Shown: in pieces, positions 8,033-16,755 of the stretch
Layout: each line of letters starts with the position of its first letter
Position numbering within the stretch: the first letter of the stretch is position 1
Source: Oscillospiraceae bacterium
GTDB taxonomy: Bacteria; Bacillota; Clostridia; Oscillospirales; Ruminococcaceae
Assembly (NCBI GenBank): GCA_015067175.1
Contig: SVMX01000010.1
Location: 1-64,000 of the forward strand
Length of the DNA: 64,000 nucleotides
Direction: 5' to 3'
Position numbers and translations under genes: made by a program
Notes under the pieces: generated by a model
Databases searched by the model: none
Seen by the model: the letters and a program-made list of their open reading frames with translations, nothing else
Told to the model about the DNA's origin: nothing

Positions 8033-10603
8033 ATGGAAACTGCACAACTGTGGAACTCCGTTTTCGGAAGTGTATGGGAAACTCTTATCAAAAGCACTCC
8101 TGAGATAGGTGGTTTTTTGCTTGATAACGAGAATAAAACTGCAATGACCGACAAAAACGCTCTGGTGCTGCTGAAGCTTAATGCCGCGCCCGACTATACG
8201 GAGCTATCAGAGCTTATCAACAGCCTCTCCGAGGAAAACGGCAACGGGGTTGTGAGCGTTCTGTTCAGCGACAAAAACGACAAATATGCTGCGGGTATCG
8301 TAAAGCTCACATCAAGCCTTGCAAAGTTCTCTGAAAATCTGCCTGTGCGCTCCTATACTTATCTCGTAACTTCGATCACACAAGGCGCTCGCGACTCTTT
8401 ATTGGCGCTTATTCAGATAGAAGAATTCGGAAATCCAAGCCTTGACGGTATAGATATCGGCGAAGTGCTTGCGGCCATCCTTGCCGAAGCTCCGTCGGGT
8501 ACTATACTTTCTGCTGCGGCAAGAAACCGCTTCTGGCTGTATATCCCCGACTATTCCGATGACAAGATACAGTGTCTCAAGCATCTACAGGACGCAGTGT
8601 GCAAATTCGGTCTTGACGGTGCAGAGCCGCACCATCTTACATTCACCGCAGGCTGCGGCGCTGATGTGGCGCTTGTTTCACAACGTATGCAAGCAGCGGA
8701 GTTTACGCTTTTCGAAGCTGCCGCAAAAGGCACGGGCACGATTCTGACCTACTCTGACGAGCGCTTTGAACAGCAGAAAAACGAATATGAAAAAATGCGC
8801 CGCTTTACAAGGCTTATCGACAACAATCTTTTCCAGTATCATTTCCAGCCGATAGTCAGCGCGAGAAACGGCGATATCATTGCTTATGAGGCTCTCATGC
8901 GTACTGACAAGAGCATAGGCATGAATCCTTTTGAGATACTCACCGCCGCCGAAAAGCTCGGAAAGATGTATGAGATAGAAAAAGCGACCATAAGCAACAC
9001 ACTTAAATACCTTTCCGACAATCAGGCAAGCTTTGTAAATAAGCGCCTGTTTGTAAACTCCATTCCCGCATATATGCTCACTGACGACGACTGGAATGCA
9101 CTCGTTCACACATACGGCGAGCTGATGGAAAAGGTCGTTATCGAAATGACGGAGCAGACCGAAATGGAGGACGATAAATTCGAGGCTGTTCGCGAAAGAT
9201 TAAAGCGCAGCAATATCGCGCTTGCAATTGACGATTTCGGCGCGGGCTACTCCTCCCCTTCCAACCTGCTGAGATACAATCCTGATTTTGTAAAGATAGA
9301 CCGTTCACTCATTCAGGATATAAATTCAAAACCCAAAGTGCAGAAGTTCGTTTCGGGTATCATTGAGTTTATCCATGAAAACGGCTATTCGGTGCTTGCT
9401 GAGGGCGTTGAGACCCACGAGGAGCTTAAAACGATGATACAGCTTGGCTCCGACCTTATCCAGGGCTACTACATATCCATGCCGAAGCCCTTTACACTGC
9501 ATGAGATAACCGATACGCTGCGCGAAGAAATAAACGCGATCAATCTTGTTTACTCAAAGAATATCACTAAAGTATACCACCCCGAAAACGGTGAAATCGT
9601 CGAGCTTTCAAAGCTTGCCGCCGAGCATTACGGCACTATTTATATAGACGCTGAAGATGTTACTATTGAGGGCGACGGAAAGCTTGCTGTCAACTGTCCT
9701 ATAATCATCAAGGACGGTTTGAAATCCACTGTAACGCTCAAAAATGTTGTTCTCACCACCGATAAAGACAATCCTATCATCTCTCTTGGCGTAGAATCTG
9801 ACATTGATATGGTGCTCGTGGGCGACAACTTCTTGAACTCACGCGGAATATGGGTTCCGCAAAGCGCGTCTTTAAAGCTCTGCGGCTGCGGCAGTCTGTC
9901 AATCAAGGTAGATGTACCCAACGCTTACGGCATCGGCGTTGATAAGGACAACAGCCCGGGCAACATCGTTTTCGAATGTACCGGAAAGATATATGTTGAG
10001 TCCAACGGTGAGGATTCCGTTGCGATCGGCGGCGGCAAGAACAAGGGCGGCACCGCTATCCGTGTACTTGCAGGCGCACTTGAGATACAGTGCGGCGGCG
10101 GAAACTGCATAGGCATAGGAAACTTCGACGGCAACAGTGTGATTGATTTCACTAACAGCTCGTGTGCGATCAGTATTTCTGCTTCCAATGCAGTCGCAAT
10201 AGGCTCGCTCAACGGCAAGACCGATATTTTCATGGAAAACTACAAGGCTGATATAGTCCTTTCTGGACTGAGCCTTTGCGGACTTGGCTCAATGAATGAC
10301 GGCGAGGGCATAGTGTACGCTTCAAGCGGCACTATCAACTGCGATATGCACGGCAGAACTATATGTTGCGTCGGCAGCTATAAGGGCAACGTCAACTGCA
10401 CGGTGAAATCCTCAATGGTGAACCTGTACTGCGAGGGAAACTCCTCCTCGGGTATCGGAGATATTGCAGGCGGCGGCGACATTGCTATAAAAGAATGCAG
10501 TGTTGAAATAACCTTCCGTGTGAAGGAAGGTATAGGCCTTGGCTCGAAAACAGGCTCTTTAAGAGTAGAAAACACTGTTCAAGATATCAGAATAAGTGAA
10601 TAA
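8033..10603 (+). CDS. Cyclic-di-GMP phosphodiesterase (degenerate GGDEF-EAL) with C-terminal beta-solenoid
   Basis: An 856-residue protein without signal peptide or membrane segment. Residues about 130-255 resemble a GGDEF domain that has lost its active site. Residues about 260-480 are an EAL domain with the catalytic set intact: YEALMR, LFVNS, VVIEMTEQ, IDDFGAGYSS, VKIDRSLI, LAEGVET and QGYYISMP. It should hydrolyse c-di-GMP. Residues about 500-856 are Gly/Ile-rich repeats resembling right-handed beta-helices of the DUF4353/Cthe_2159 kind; finding this on a cytoplasmic EAL protein is unusual. ATG 8033 has AAGAGA at good distance; 8024 is an alternative start. Single gene, own promoter and terminator. 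Confidence 0.88.
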   Translation: METAQLWNSVFGSVWETLIKSTPEIGGFLLDNENKTAMTDKNALVLLKLNAAPDYTELSELINSLSEENGNGVVSVLFSDKNDKYAAGIVKLTSSLAKFSENLPVRSYTYLVTSITQGARDSLLALIQIEEFGNPSLDGIDIGEVLAAILAEAPSGTILSAAARNRFWLYIPDYSDDKIQCLKHLQDAVCKFGLDGAEPHHLTFTAGCGADVALVSQRMQAAEFTLFEAAAKGTGTILTYSDERFEQQKNEYEKMRRFTRLIDNNLFQYHFQPIVSARNGDIIAYEALMRTDKSIGMNPFEILTAAEKLGKMYEIEKATISNTLKYLSDNQASFVNKRLFVNSIPAYMLTDDDWNALVHTYGELMEKVVIEMTEQTEMEDDKFEAVRERLKRSNIALAIDDFGAGYSSPSNLLRYNPDFVKIDRSLIQDINSKPKVQKFVSGIIEFIHENGYSVLAEGVETHEELKTMIQLGSDLIQGYYISMPKPFTLHEITDTLREEINAINLVYSKNITKVYHPENGEIVELSKLAAEHYGTIYIDAEDVTIEGDGKLAVNCPIIIKDGLKSTVTLKNVVLTTDKDNPIISLGVESDIDMVLVGDNFLNSRGIWVPQSASLKLCGCGSLSIKVDVPNAYGIGVDKDNSPGNIVFECTGKIYVESNGEDSVAIGGGKNKGGTAIRVLAGALEIQCGGGNCIGIGNFDGNSVIDFTNSSCAISISASNAVAIGSLNGKTDIFMENYKADIVLSGLSLCGLGSMNDGEGIVYASSGTINCDMHGRTICCVGSYKGNVNCTVKSSMVNLYCEGNSSSGIGDIAGGGDIAIKECSVEITFRVKEGIGLGSKTGSLRVENTVQDIRISE

Positions 10604-10606
10604 AAG

Positions 10607-10640
10607 AAAGCGGCTTCGAGCATAAACTCAAAGCCGCTTT
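10607..10640. terminator. Bidirectional terminator, EAL gene / rubredoxin gene
   Basis: Ten-pair stem AAAGCGGCTT / AAGCCGCTTT closed by CGAG and CTC, followed by TTTTTC on the plus strand and by TTCTTTTATTC on the minus strand. Confidence 0.88.
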
Positions 10641-10649
10641 TTCTGTGCT

Positions 10650-10811
10650 TCACGCCATTTTGCTGAACATATCCTTGCCTACGCCGCAAAGCTCACACTC
10701 GAAATCTTCGGGCAGGTCCTCGAATTTGGTGCCGGGGGCAATTCCCTTTTCGGGCATTCCCTTTTCCTCATCGTACACCCAGCCGCATACATCGCATACA
10801 TACTTACTCAT
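10650..10811 (-). CDS. Rubredoxin
   Basis: A 53-residue protein with the two iron-binding CxxCG motifs (CDVCGWVYD near the start, CELCGVGKD near the end) and the aromatic and acidic core of rubredoxins (LPEDFEC). It carries single electrons in the cytoplasm. It lies 18 bp downstream of the flavodiiron protein gene and is read in the same direction, so its likely role is to feed electrons to that enzyme or related oxygen and peroxide reductases. The start ATG (10809-10811) has GAGGAACG upstream. The length is normal for the family. Confidence 0.95.
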   Translation of the reverse strand: MSKYVCDVCGWVYDEEKGMPEKGIAPGTKFEDLPEDFECELCGVGKDMFSKMA

Positions 10812-10829
10812 TTTCGTTCCTCCTGTTTA

Positions 10830-12593
10830 TTATTGTATTGGTTCAAAATCAGCTGCGCCGTGCTTGCACAAGGGACAAATAAAATCCTCAGGCAGCTCAT
10901 CGCCCTCATATACATAGCCGCATATTTTGCAGACATAGCCCTTTTTTCCCTCGGTGTCGGGCTTTGGTTTAACATCGTTCAGATAACGCGTGTAGGTCAT
11001 CGTCTCCTCGTCAGAAACGACTTCTGATGCAGTTACAGCACAAATGAACATTCCGTGCGTTCCGAGGTCCACATATTGCTCAACCTTGAGCGATATATAC
11101 GAGTTAATATACTGCGGCAGCACCGCAAGCCCGTTTTCAGAGCGAAGCGGCTCTACACCTTTAAACTTGTCGGTATCACGTCCGCTGTGAAATCCGAAGC
11201 ATTCAAACACCGAAAAAGGGGCGTCAGCCTCAAGGAAGTTCACATTCATCACGCCCGTGCGCTTAATAATATCATGCGAATAGCTTTCCTTGCCGAGCGT
11301 CACCGCTACGCGATCGGGCGTATTCGTCACCTGTGTAACGGTGTTTACTATCAGACCGTTATCCTTTTTTCCGTCATTCGAAGTGACCACATACAAGCCG
11401 TAGCCGATATTCATAAGAGCCGAGCCGCTTATTTCACTGTCATTGCCGCAAAGCTCCTCAGCAAGCGCATTTATCTGTTCAACGCTTTCGTCACTAAGTG
11501 CGGAATGTATCGTCACCTTGTTTTTAAGAAATTTCAGCCTTTTGCAGCCATTCAACATTCCTTTCATAAGCTCTTCTGCCTGTGGCGCCCAGCTTCCGTT
11601 TTCTATAAACGCTACACTGCGGCGCTGATAGTCGCGCTCAGTCAGATGGCTGATAAACTCGCGCATAAACGGAAATATCGAAGCGTTATAGGTCGTAGTG
11701 GCGAGCACCAGCTTGCTGTATCTGAAAGCGTCGCTTACCGCCGTTGACATATCGCAGCGCGCAAGGTCATAAACCACCGCCCTTTCGCCTTGCTCTTTCA
11801 GCTTTTCGGCGAGAAGCTCGACCGCCGCCTTAGTGTGACCGTACACCGAAGTATATGCAATTACCGTTCCATTCTCCTCAGCACGATAACTTGACCATGT
11901 ATCATAAAGCCCGAGGTAATACGAAAGGTTTTCAGAAAGCACAGGGCCGTGCAGCGGACATATTGCTTTTATGTCAAGCGAATCCGCTTTTTTCAGCAGT
12001 TCCTGCACTTGTGCGCCGTATTTTCCAACAATGCCGATATAATATCGCCGCGCTTCGTCTGCCCAGTCCTCGTTTTTATCCAGCGCACCGAATTTACCGA
12101 AGCCGTCAGCCGAAAACAGCACTTTGTCGTGGCTGTCATAGGTCACGATCACTTCAGGCCAATGCACCATGGGCGCCGCTACAAAGGTCAGCGTATGCCT
12201 GCCAAGTGCAAGCGTGTCGCCCTCGCCTACTACTATCCGCCTGTCAGCCATATCCTGTGCGAAGTAATTTTTCATCATGGCAAACGCCCGCTCAGAGGAA
12301 ACTACTTTTACATCGGGATATGCTTTTATGAGCTGTGTTATATTTGCGGAATGGTCGGGTTCCATGTGCTGAATAATGAGATAATCAGGGCTTCTGCCAC
12401 CGAGTTCTTTTCTGATATTATCGAGCCATTGCTCGGTAAAAACAGCGTCTACCGTATCCATCACCGCGATCTTTTCGTCGATTATCGCATAGGAATTGTA
12501 CGACATTCCGTTTGGGACGGCGTATTGTCCCTCAAAAAGATCTATGCTGTGATCGTTCACTCCGAGGTATTTAATATCATCTGTGATCGTCAT
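10830..12593 (-). CDS. Flavodiiron protein (FprA type) with fused flavin reductase and rubredoxin domains
   Basis: A 587-residue multidomain enzyme. The N-terminal metallo-beta-lactamase-like diiron domain has HMEPDH, APMVHWPE, SADGFG and PLHGPV supplying the iron ligands. Next is a flavodoxin domain (IAYTSVYGHTKAAVELLAE). Then comes a flavin-reductase-like FMN domain (about 390-540), and last a rubredoxin domain (CKICGYVYEGDELPEDFICPLC). The family reduces O2 to water or NO to N2O in anaerobes. The fused reductase and rubredoxin would shorten the path from NAD(P)H, and a separate rubredoxin follows in the operon. The start has GGAGGCATTGAA upstream. Confidence 0.94.
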   Translation of the reverse strand: MTITDDIKYLGVNDHSIDLFEGQYAVPNGMSYNSYAIIDEKIAVMDTVDAVFTEQWLDNIRKELGGRSPDYLIIQHMEPDHSANITQLIKAYPDVKVVSSERAFAMMKNYFAQDMADRRIVVGEGDTLALGRHTLTFVAAPMVHWPEVIVTYDSHDKVLFSADGFGKFGALDKNEDWADEARRYYIGIVGKYGAQVQELLKKADSLDIKAICPLHGPVLSENLSYYLGLYDTWSSYRAEENGTVIAYTSVYGHTKAAVELLAEKLKEQGERAVVYDLARCDMSTAVSDAFRYSKLVLATTTYNASIFPFMREFISHLTERDYQRRSVAFIENGSWAPQAEELMKGMLNGCKRLKFLKNKVTIHSALSDESVEQINALAEELCGNDSEISGSALMNIGYGLYVVTSNDGKKDNGLIVNTVTQVTNTPDRVAVTLGKESYSHDIIKRTGVMNVNFLEADAPFSVFECFGFHSGRDTDKFKGVEPLRSENGLAVLPQYINSYISLKVEQYVDLGTHGMFICAVTASEVVSDEETMTYTRYLNDVKPKPDTEGKKGYVCKICGYVYEGDELPEDFICPLCKHGAADFEPIQ

Positions 12594-12616
12594 TTCAATG
12601 CCTCCGTAAAAGTATT

Positions 12617-12645
12617 TATGTATTACACAGCGATATTATTGTCAA
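12617..12645 (-). promoter_or_regulatory. Possible promoter for flavodiiron protein-rubredoxin operon
   Basis: Minus strand TTGACA (12640-12645) with a weak -10, TACATA (12617-12622), at 17 bp. Confidence 0.42.
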
Positions 12646-12678
12646 AATTTCTATGATTATTCCGACACAAAAGCAAAG

Positions 12679-12704
12679 CCGCAGCCTTTATTTAAAAGCT
12701 GCGG
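12679..12704 (-). terminator. Terminator overlapping the end of the GNAT gene
   Basis: Seven-pair GC-rich stem CCGCAGC / GCTGCGG, followed by CTTTGCTTTTG on the minus strand. The GNAT stop codon (12692-12694) lies in the loop, so one arm encodes the last amino acids. Confidence 0.72.
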
Positions 12705-13249
12705 TCATTTTTACATTTGTATACGTCGCGATACATACGCTCTCTTATCATACTGTATTCGTCGGGTGACAGCGGAGCGGGATATGACATTATGACGAGA
12801 GGTATTGGCTTTTCGCCTTTTATCAGCGGCGGTTGGATATAATTGTAGCTGTTTAGCTTGAATCCCAGACGTTCATAGAACGCAACCCTGCGCGCAGCTA
12901 TACCGCTGTCAGTAGGCGGCTCGGCTTCAAGCACAAGCTTACGTCCGTCTGTAAGCTCTTTTAAATAGCTCATAAGTGCAGAGCCTGTTCCCTGTCCGCG
13001 CAGCTCGGGAGAAACGGCAAAATGCTCGATATATATAAAATCATCAAAATCCCAATAATTCAGAAAGCCCATCAGCTTATCGGGAATATAGCAGACGCTG
13101 TTAAAGCGCTCTTCTGAGAACTCAGCCAAATGCCCTGTGCGGTCCCTGCGCTCTGTCGTCGGAAAAGACTGCTCCAATATTGCAAAAAGCTCGTCAAAGC
13201 GCTGTATGTCAATCATGCTGTGTTTGTTATATACTACCGTATCGTTCAT
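12692..13249 (-). CDS. GNAT-family N-acetyltransferase
   Basis: A 185-residue protein with the GNAT fold: IYIEHFAVSPELRGQGTGSALMSYL contains the acetyl-CoA loop (RGQGTG), followed by AARRVAFYERLGFKLNSYNY, the usual fourth motif. It should move an acetyl group from acetyl-CoA to an amine; the substrate cannot be told. A GTG at 13279 is open, but it falls at the predicted transcription start, whereas ATG 13249 has GAGGTT six bases upstream. Single gene with its own promoter; its stop codon lies inside the terminator loop. Confidence 0.87.
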   Translation of the reverse strand: MNDTVVYNKHSMIDIQRFDELFAILEQSFPTTERRDRTGHLAEFSEERFNSVCYIPDKLMGFLNYWDFDDFIYIEHFAVSPELRGQGTGSALMSYLKELTDGRKLVLEAEPPTDSGIAARRVAFYERLGFKLNSYNYIQPPLIKGEKPIPLVIMSYPAPLSPDEYSMIRERMYRDVYKCKNDRSF

Positions 13250-13282
13250 TTCAACCTCGCAGTTTTTGTATTTTCTCACCTT

Positions 13283-13311
13283 ATGATAGCACTGAGAGCA
13301 AATTTTGTCAA
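13283..13311 (-). promoter_or_regulatory. Sigma-A promoter for the GNAT gene
   Basis: Minus strand TTGACA (13306-13311), 17 bp, TATCAT (13283-13288). Its -35 overlaps the -35 of the divergent sigK candidate. Confidence 0.78.
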
Positions 13312-13333
13312 GACAGCTTGCTCTATGTAATTA
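13305..13333 (+). promoter_or_regulatory. Possible promoter for sigK
   Basis: TTGTCA (13305-13310), 17 bp, TAATTA (13328-13333), 40 bp before the start. It resembles a sigma-A site only moderately. A sigma-E site would be expected for classical sigK and was not clearly seen. Confidence 0.35.
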
Positions 13334-13374
13334 TGTACAGGCGGAGGCTAATAAAATACATCGAGGTGATAACA

Positions 13375-14073
13375 ATGTTTGACATTTTCATTCAGCTTGC
13401 GCTGGAAAATCTGCTTTTTTTCGGGCTTCATCTCGAAAACCGAAATATGTTCCCGAAACAGCTCAGCAAAAAGGAGGAGGCTGAATGCATAAAAAGAATA
13501 GCCGCCGGCGACCCGACTGCCAGAAACACACTCATTGAGCACAACCTGCGGCTTGTGGCATATATAGTGAATAAAAACTACCCCGACTCGAATGAGCAGG
13601 ACGACCTTATTTCCATTGGCACGATAGGACTTATCAGAGCAGCCGAAACTTTTGATTATCAAAAAGGCAATCACTTTTCGACTTATGCGTCGAAATGTAT
13701 TGATAACCAGATAAAAATGTATTTTAGAAAGATAAAACACCAGCTTACAGAGATATCAATAAGCGAGCCTATCGACTCAGATTCGGAGGGAAACGCGCTG
13801 ACTCTTGCAGACATATTCAGCTCTGATATAAACATTGAGGAGGACGTGCTGCTGAAAATTAATTCCGAGAAGCTGTATCGTTTTATTGAGGAGGAACTTG
13901 ACGAGCGCGAGCGCGAGATCATCGCTAAACGCTATGGAATCCCCGACAAGGACGGAAAGGTATGTAAGCCGCTGACTCAGCGCGAAATAGCAAAAAAGCT
14001 TGGAATATCAAGGTCATATATCTCGCGAATAGAGAAAAGAGCACTGGAGAAGCTACGCAATAGATTTGGGTGA
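13375..14073 (+). CDS. sigK: Sporulation sigma factor SigK-like (pro-sigma-K)
   Basis: A 232-residue sigma-70 family factor. The hydrophobic N-terminus (MFDIFIQLALENLLFFGLHL) followed by NMFPKQLS matches the membrane-bound pro-sequence and NAFPQPLS junction of pro-sigma-K. Region 2 (LIEHNLRLVAYIVNK, DLISIGTIGLIRAAETFD, STYASKCIDNQI) and region 4 (TQREIAKKLGISRSYISRIE) are typical. Sigma-K drives late mother-cell genes in sporulation. The gene is intact, with no inserted element. ATG 13375 has GAGGTGAT upstream; a much longer open frame upstream crosses the divergent promoter and is not used. No processing protease is in the window. Confidence 0.88.
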   Translation: MFDIFIQLALENLLFFGLHLENRNMFPKQLSKKEEAECIKRIAAGDPTARNTLIEHNLRLVAYIVNKNYPDSNEQDDLISIGTIGLIRAAETFDYQKGNHFSTYASKCIDNQIKMYFRKIKHQLTEISISEPIDSDSEGNALTLADIFSSDINIEEDVLLKINSEKLYRFIEEELDEREREIIAKRYGIPDKDGKVCKPLTQREIAKKLGISRSYISRIEKRALEKLRNRFG

Positions 14074-14110
14074 AGTTCTTTTATGTAGCGCATAGATTCA
14101 AACATAGCAA

Positions 14111-14137
14111 AAGCCTGTGCATAAACTGCACAGGCTT
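14111..14137. terminator. Bidirectional terminator, sigK / calcium ATPase
   Basis: Perfect ten-pair stem AAGCCTGTGC / GCACAGGCTT with a seven-base loop. T-tracts are short on both sides (TTGATTCTATT on plus; TTTTGC on minus). Confidence 0.72.
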
Positions 14138-14178
14138 GATTCTATTAAATATTGTGTTATATATCTAAAAAGTTGCGG

Positions 14179-16755
14179 TTATTTTTTAGAAAACGCTTCT
14201 TTTATAACTCTTAACAACTGAGTTACAGCAAAGGGCACAACAGCAAGTGCAGCGATCTGAATAATATTAGTTGATGTAAGTGCACCGTCAATATCCATAA
14301 AACCATGAAGAGGAGTTACAAACAGCGCGATCGAAAGGAATAACACACCGGCCACAAAAGCGCCGATCGAATAGTTATTGGTTGTAACACCGAGTCTGAA
14401 TATAGAATACTTTCCTCTGCTGTCAAAGCCTTCAAAAAGACGTGCAAGACAAAGTGTTGCAAAGGCCATTGTGCTTGCAAGCGCACCTGAAACCTGGTTA
14501 CCTATCATAAACGCAGCCATAACGCAAGCTGCAATCATAATGCTGTGAACGATAATGTATACACCTGTTTCCTTGTTGAGAATCGACTCGTTTGAGGGAC
14601 GGGGCTTTTCTTTCATAATTCCTTTCTGCTTAGGTTCCATACAAAGAGCAAGCGCAGGAAGAGAGTCTGTAAGAAGATTTATAAACAGCAGATGAACAGG
14701 TGTAAAAGGCAGAGGCAGATTTAAGAAGGTTGTGAGAAGCACAACGATAATCGCCGCAGTGTTTCCTGCAAGAAGGAACTTTATTGCATTCTTGATATTG
14801 TTATAAATAGCACGTCCGTTAGCAACCGCCTTTACGATAGTAGCAAAGTTATCGTCCGCTAAGATCATAGACGCCGCGTCCTTGGAAACCTCTGTGCCCG
14901 TTATACCCATAGCAACACCGACATCTGCCTTTTTGAGAGCAGGCGCGTCATTTACACCGTCGCCTGTCATGGCAACAACCTTATTCTTTTTCTGCCACAG
15001 CTCAACTATTCTGATCTTATGAACAGGTGAAACTCTTGCATATACTGAGATCTGTTCAAGCTGTGCGGACAATTCCTCATCTGAAATATTATCAAGCTCT
15101 GTACCATCAAGGCACTTGTCACCGTCCTTGAAAATGCCTATCTCCTTTGCAATCGCAACGGCTGTCAGCTTATGGTCACCTGTGATCATAACGGGCTTGA
15201 TACCTGCTGTAATACATTCTGCAACCGCCGCCTTACTTTCCTCTCTGGGCGGGTCTGTCATTGCAGAAAGACCGATGTAGATATAATCAAATTCATCTTC
15301 GATCGTAACAGGTTTATCGCTTTTAAGAATCTTCTTTGCAAACGCCAACACACGCATACCGTTTTCAGAGTACGCAAGGTTTGCCTTTCTGATTTCATCA
15401 AGATCGTTTTCAGTAATATCACGAACCCCGTTCGTATCAAGGACGAGCTTCATTCTGGGCATAAGAACGTCCATTGCGCCTTTTGTGTATGCTATACGCT
15501 CACCGTTTATATTATGAACAGTGGTCATTAGCTTTCTGTCACTATCAAATGGGATCTCATCAACACGCGGATAATCGTTTCTTATACGGTTGTATTCGCT
15601 TTCGGTAATGTAATCGGAAAGTGCTGTTTCAGTAGGATCTCCAAGCCACATATCGCCCGACTTTGCGGCATCGTTACACAGTGCCATAGCCATACGAAGT
15701 TCATTTGCCGCTTCGCTGCAAGGTGTAGTAATATCACGGACTGTCATCTTATTTTGTGTAAGTGTACCTGTCTTATCAGAGCAGATGACCGAAACACAGC
15801 CGAGACCCTCTACTGCCTTTAAATCCTTGATAATTGCTTTCTGTCTGGACATTTTCTGTGTGCCTATTGCAAGGGATATCGTGATAATTGAGCTTAACGC
15901 TTCGGGAATCGCTGCAACCGCTAATGCAATGGCAAACATAAGAGAATCTTCAATAGTCTGTCCATTAACAAACTTTGTAAGAACGAAAACAACAACGCAT
16001 ATACCGATAATTACAAAGGACAGCACCTTGCTGAAATTGTCAAGACTTGCCTGTAACGGTGTCTTTTTCTTCTGTGCACTCTGCATGAGTGACGCAATCT
16101 TACCGATCTCGGTATCCATACCTACGCCTGTAACTGCAACGACACCGCGTCCGTTAGAAATATTCGAGCCGGAATAGATCATATTTACTCTGTCACCAAG
16201 AGGAAGTTCATCCGCATCAATTTTATCCGTGGATTTTAGTACATTAAGAGATTCTCCTGTGAGTGCGCTTTCATTTACCTGTAACGATGCCGCTTCGAGA
16301 ATACGTCCGTCTGCTGCCGCAACATTACCTGCTTCTACAAAAAGTATATCACCTACAACGACATCTGATGCAGGTATCTCGGTCTGGTTTCCGTTACGAA
16401 TAACCCTTGCATTAGGTGCACTCATAGCTTTCAAACTTGCAAGCGACTTCTGTGCCTTTACGTGCTGGGCAGTACCGAGAATAGCATTCATCGTAATAAC
16501 CGCAAGAATAACGATAGTGCTTTCGATATTTCCTGTAAACGCAGAAATTACGGAAGCAACGATCAGAATAATTACAAGCAGATCAGCAAACTGCTCAAGA
16601 AAAAACTTGAATATGCTTTTGGGCTTTTCTTCCGCAATAATGTTTGCTCCATATTTTTCTCGGCTTTCTTCCACCTGTGCATCGGTCAGACCGGCTTCAT
16701 GTGAAGTTCCCAGTGTTTTCAGCACTTCATCAGTGTTTTTGTTAAAATAATACAT
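14179..16755 (-). CDS. P-type calcium-transporting ATPase (PIIA)
   Basis: An 858-residue ion pump with the P-type domains in order: N-terminal cation-ATPase domain, actuator loop with TGES, TM4 motif AAIPEALSSIITISLAIG, phosphorylation site SDKTGTLT (about residue 325), and hinge MTGDGVNDAPALKKADVG. TM6 has NLLTDSLPALAL, giving Asn and Asp ligands as in SERCA. In TM5 the residue matching SERCA Glu771 is Ala (GNTAAIIV), so probably one Ca2+ is carried, as in other bacterial pumps. It exports cytosolic Ca2+ using ATP. The start has AAGGAG upstream. It faces a broken phosphate symporter gene across a 427-bp gap. Confidence 0.93.
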   Translation of the reverse strand: MYYFNKNTDEVLKTLGTSHEAGLTDAQVEESREKYGANIIAEEKPKSIFKFFLEQFADLLVIILIVASVISAFTGNIESTIVILAVITMNAILGTAQHVKAQKSLASLKAMSAPNARVIRNGNQTEIPASDVVVGDILFVEAGNVAAADGRILEAASLQVNESALTGESLNVLKSTDKIDADELPLGDRVNMIYSGSNISNGRGVVAVTGVGMDTEIGKIASLMQSAQKKKTPLQASLDNFSKVLSFVIIGICVVVFVLTKFVNGQTIEDSLMFAIALAVAAIPEALSSIITISLAIGTQKMSRQKAIIKDLKAVEGLGCVSVICSDKTGTLTQNKMTVRDITTPCSEAANELRMAMALCNDAAKSGDMWLGDPTETALSDYITESEYNRIRNDYPRVDEIPFDSDRKLMTTVHNINGERIAYTKGAMDVLMPRMKLVLDTNGVRDITENDLDEIRKANLAYSENGMRVLAFAKKILKSDKPVTIEDEFDYIYIGLSAMTDPPREESKAAVAECITAGIKPVMITGDHKLTAVAIAKEIGIFKDGDKCLDGTELDNISDEELSAQLEQISVYARVSPVHKIRIVELWQKKNKVVAMTGDGVNDAPALKKADVGVAMGITGTEVSKDAASMILADDNFATIVKAVANGRAIYNNIKNAIKFLLAGNTAAIIVVLLTTFLNLPLPFTPVHLLFINLLTDSLPALALCMEPKQKGIMKEKPRPSNESILNKETGVYIIVHSIMIAACVMAAFMIGNQVSGALASTMAFATLCLARLFEGFDSRGKYSIFRLGVTTNNYSIGAFVAGVLFLSIALFVTPLHGFMDIDGALTSTNIIQIAALAVVPFAVTQLLRVIKEAFSKK

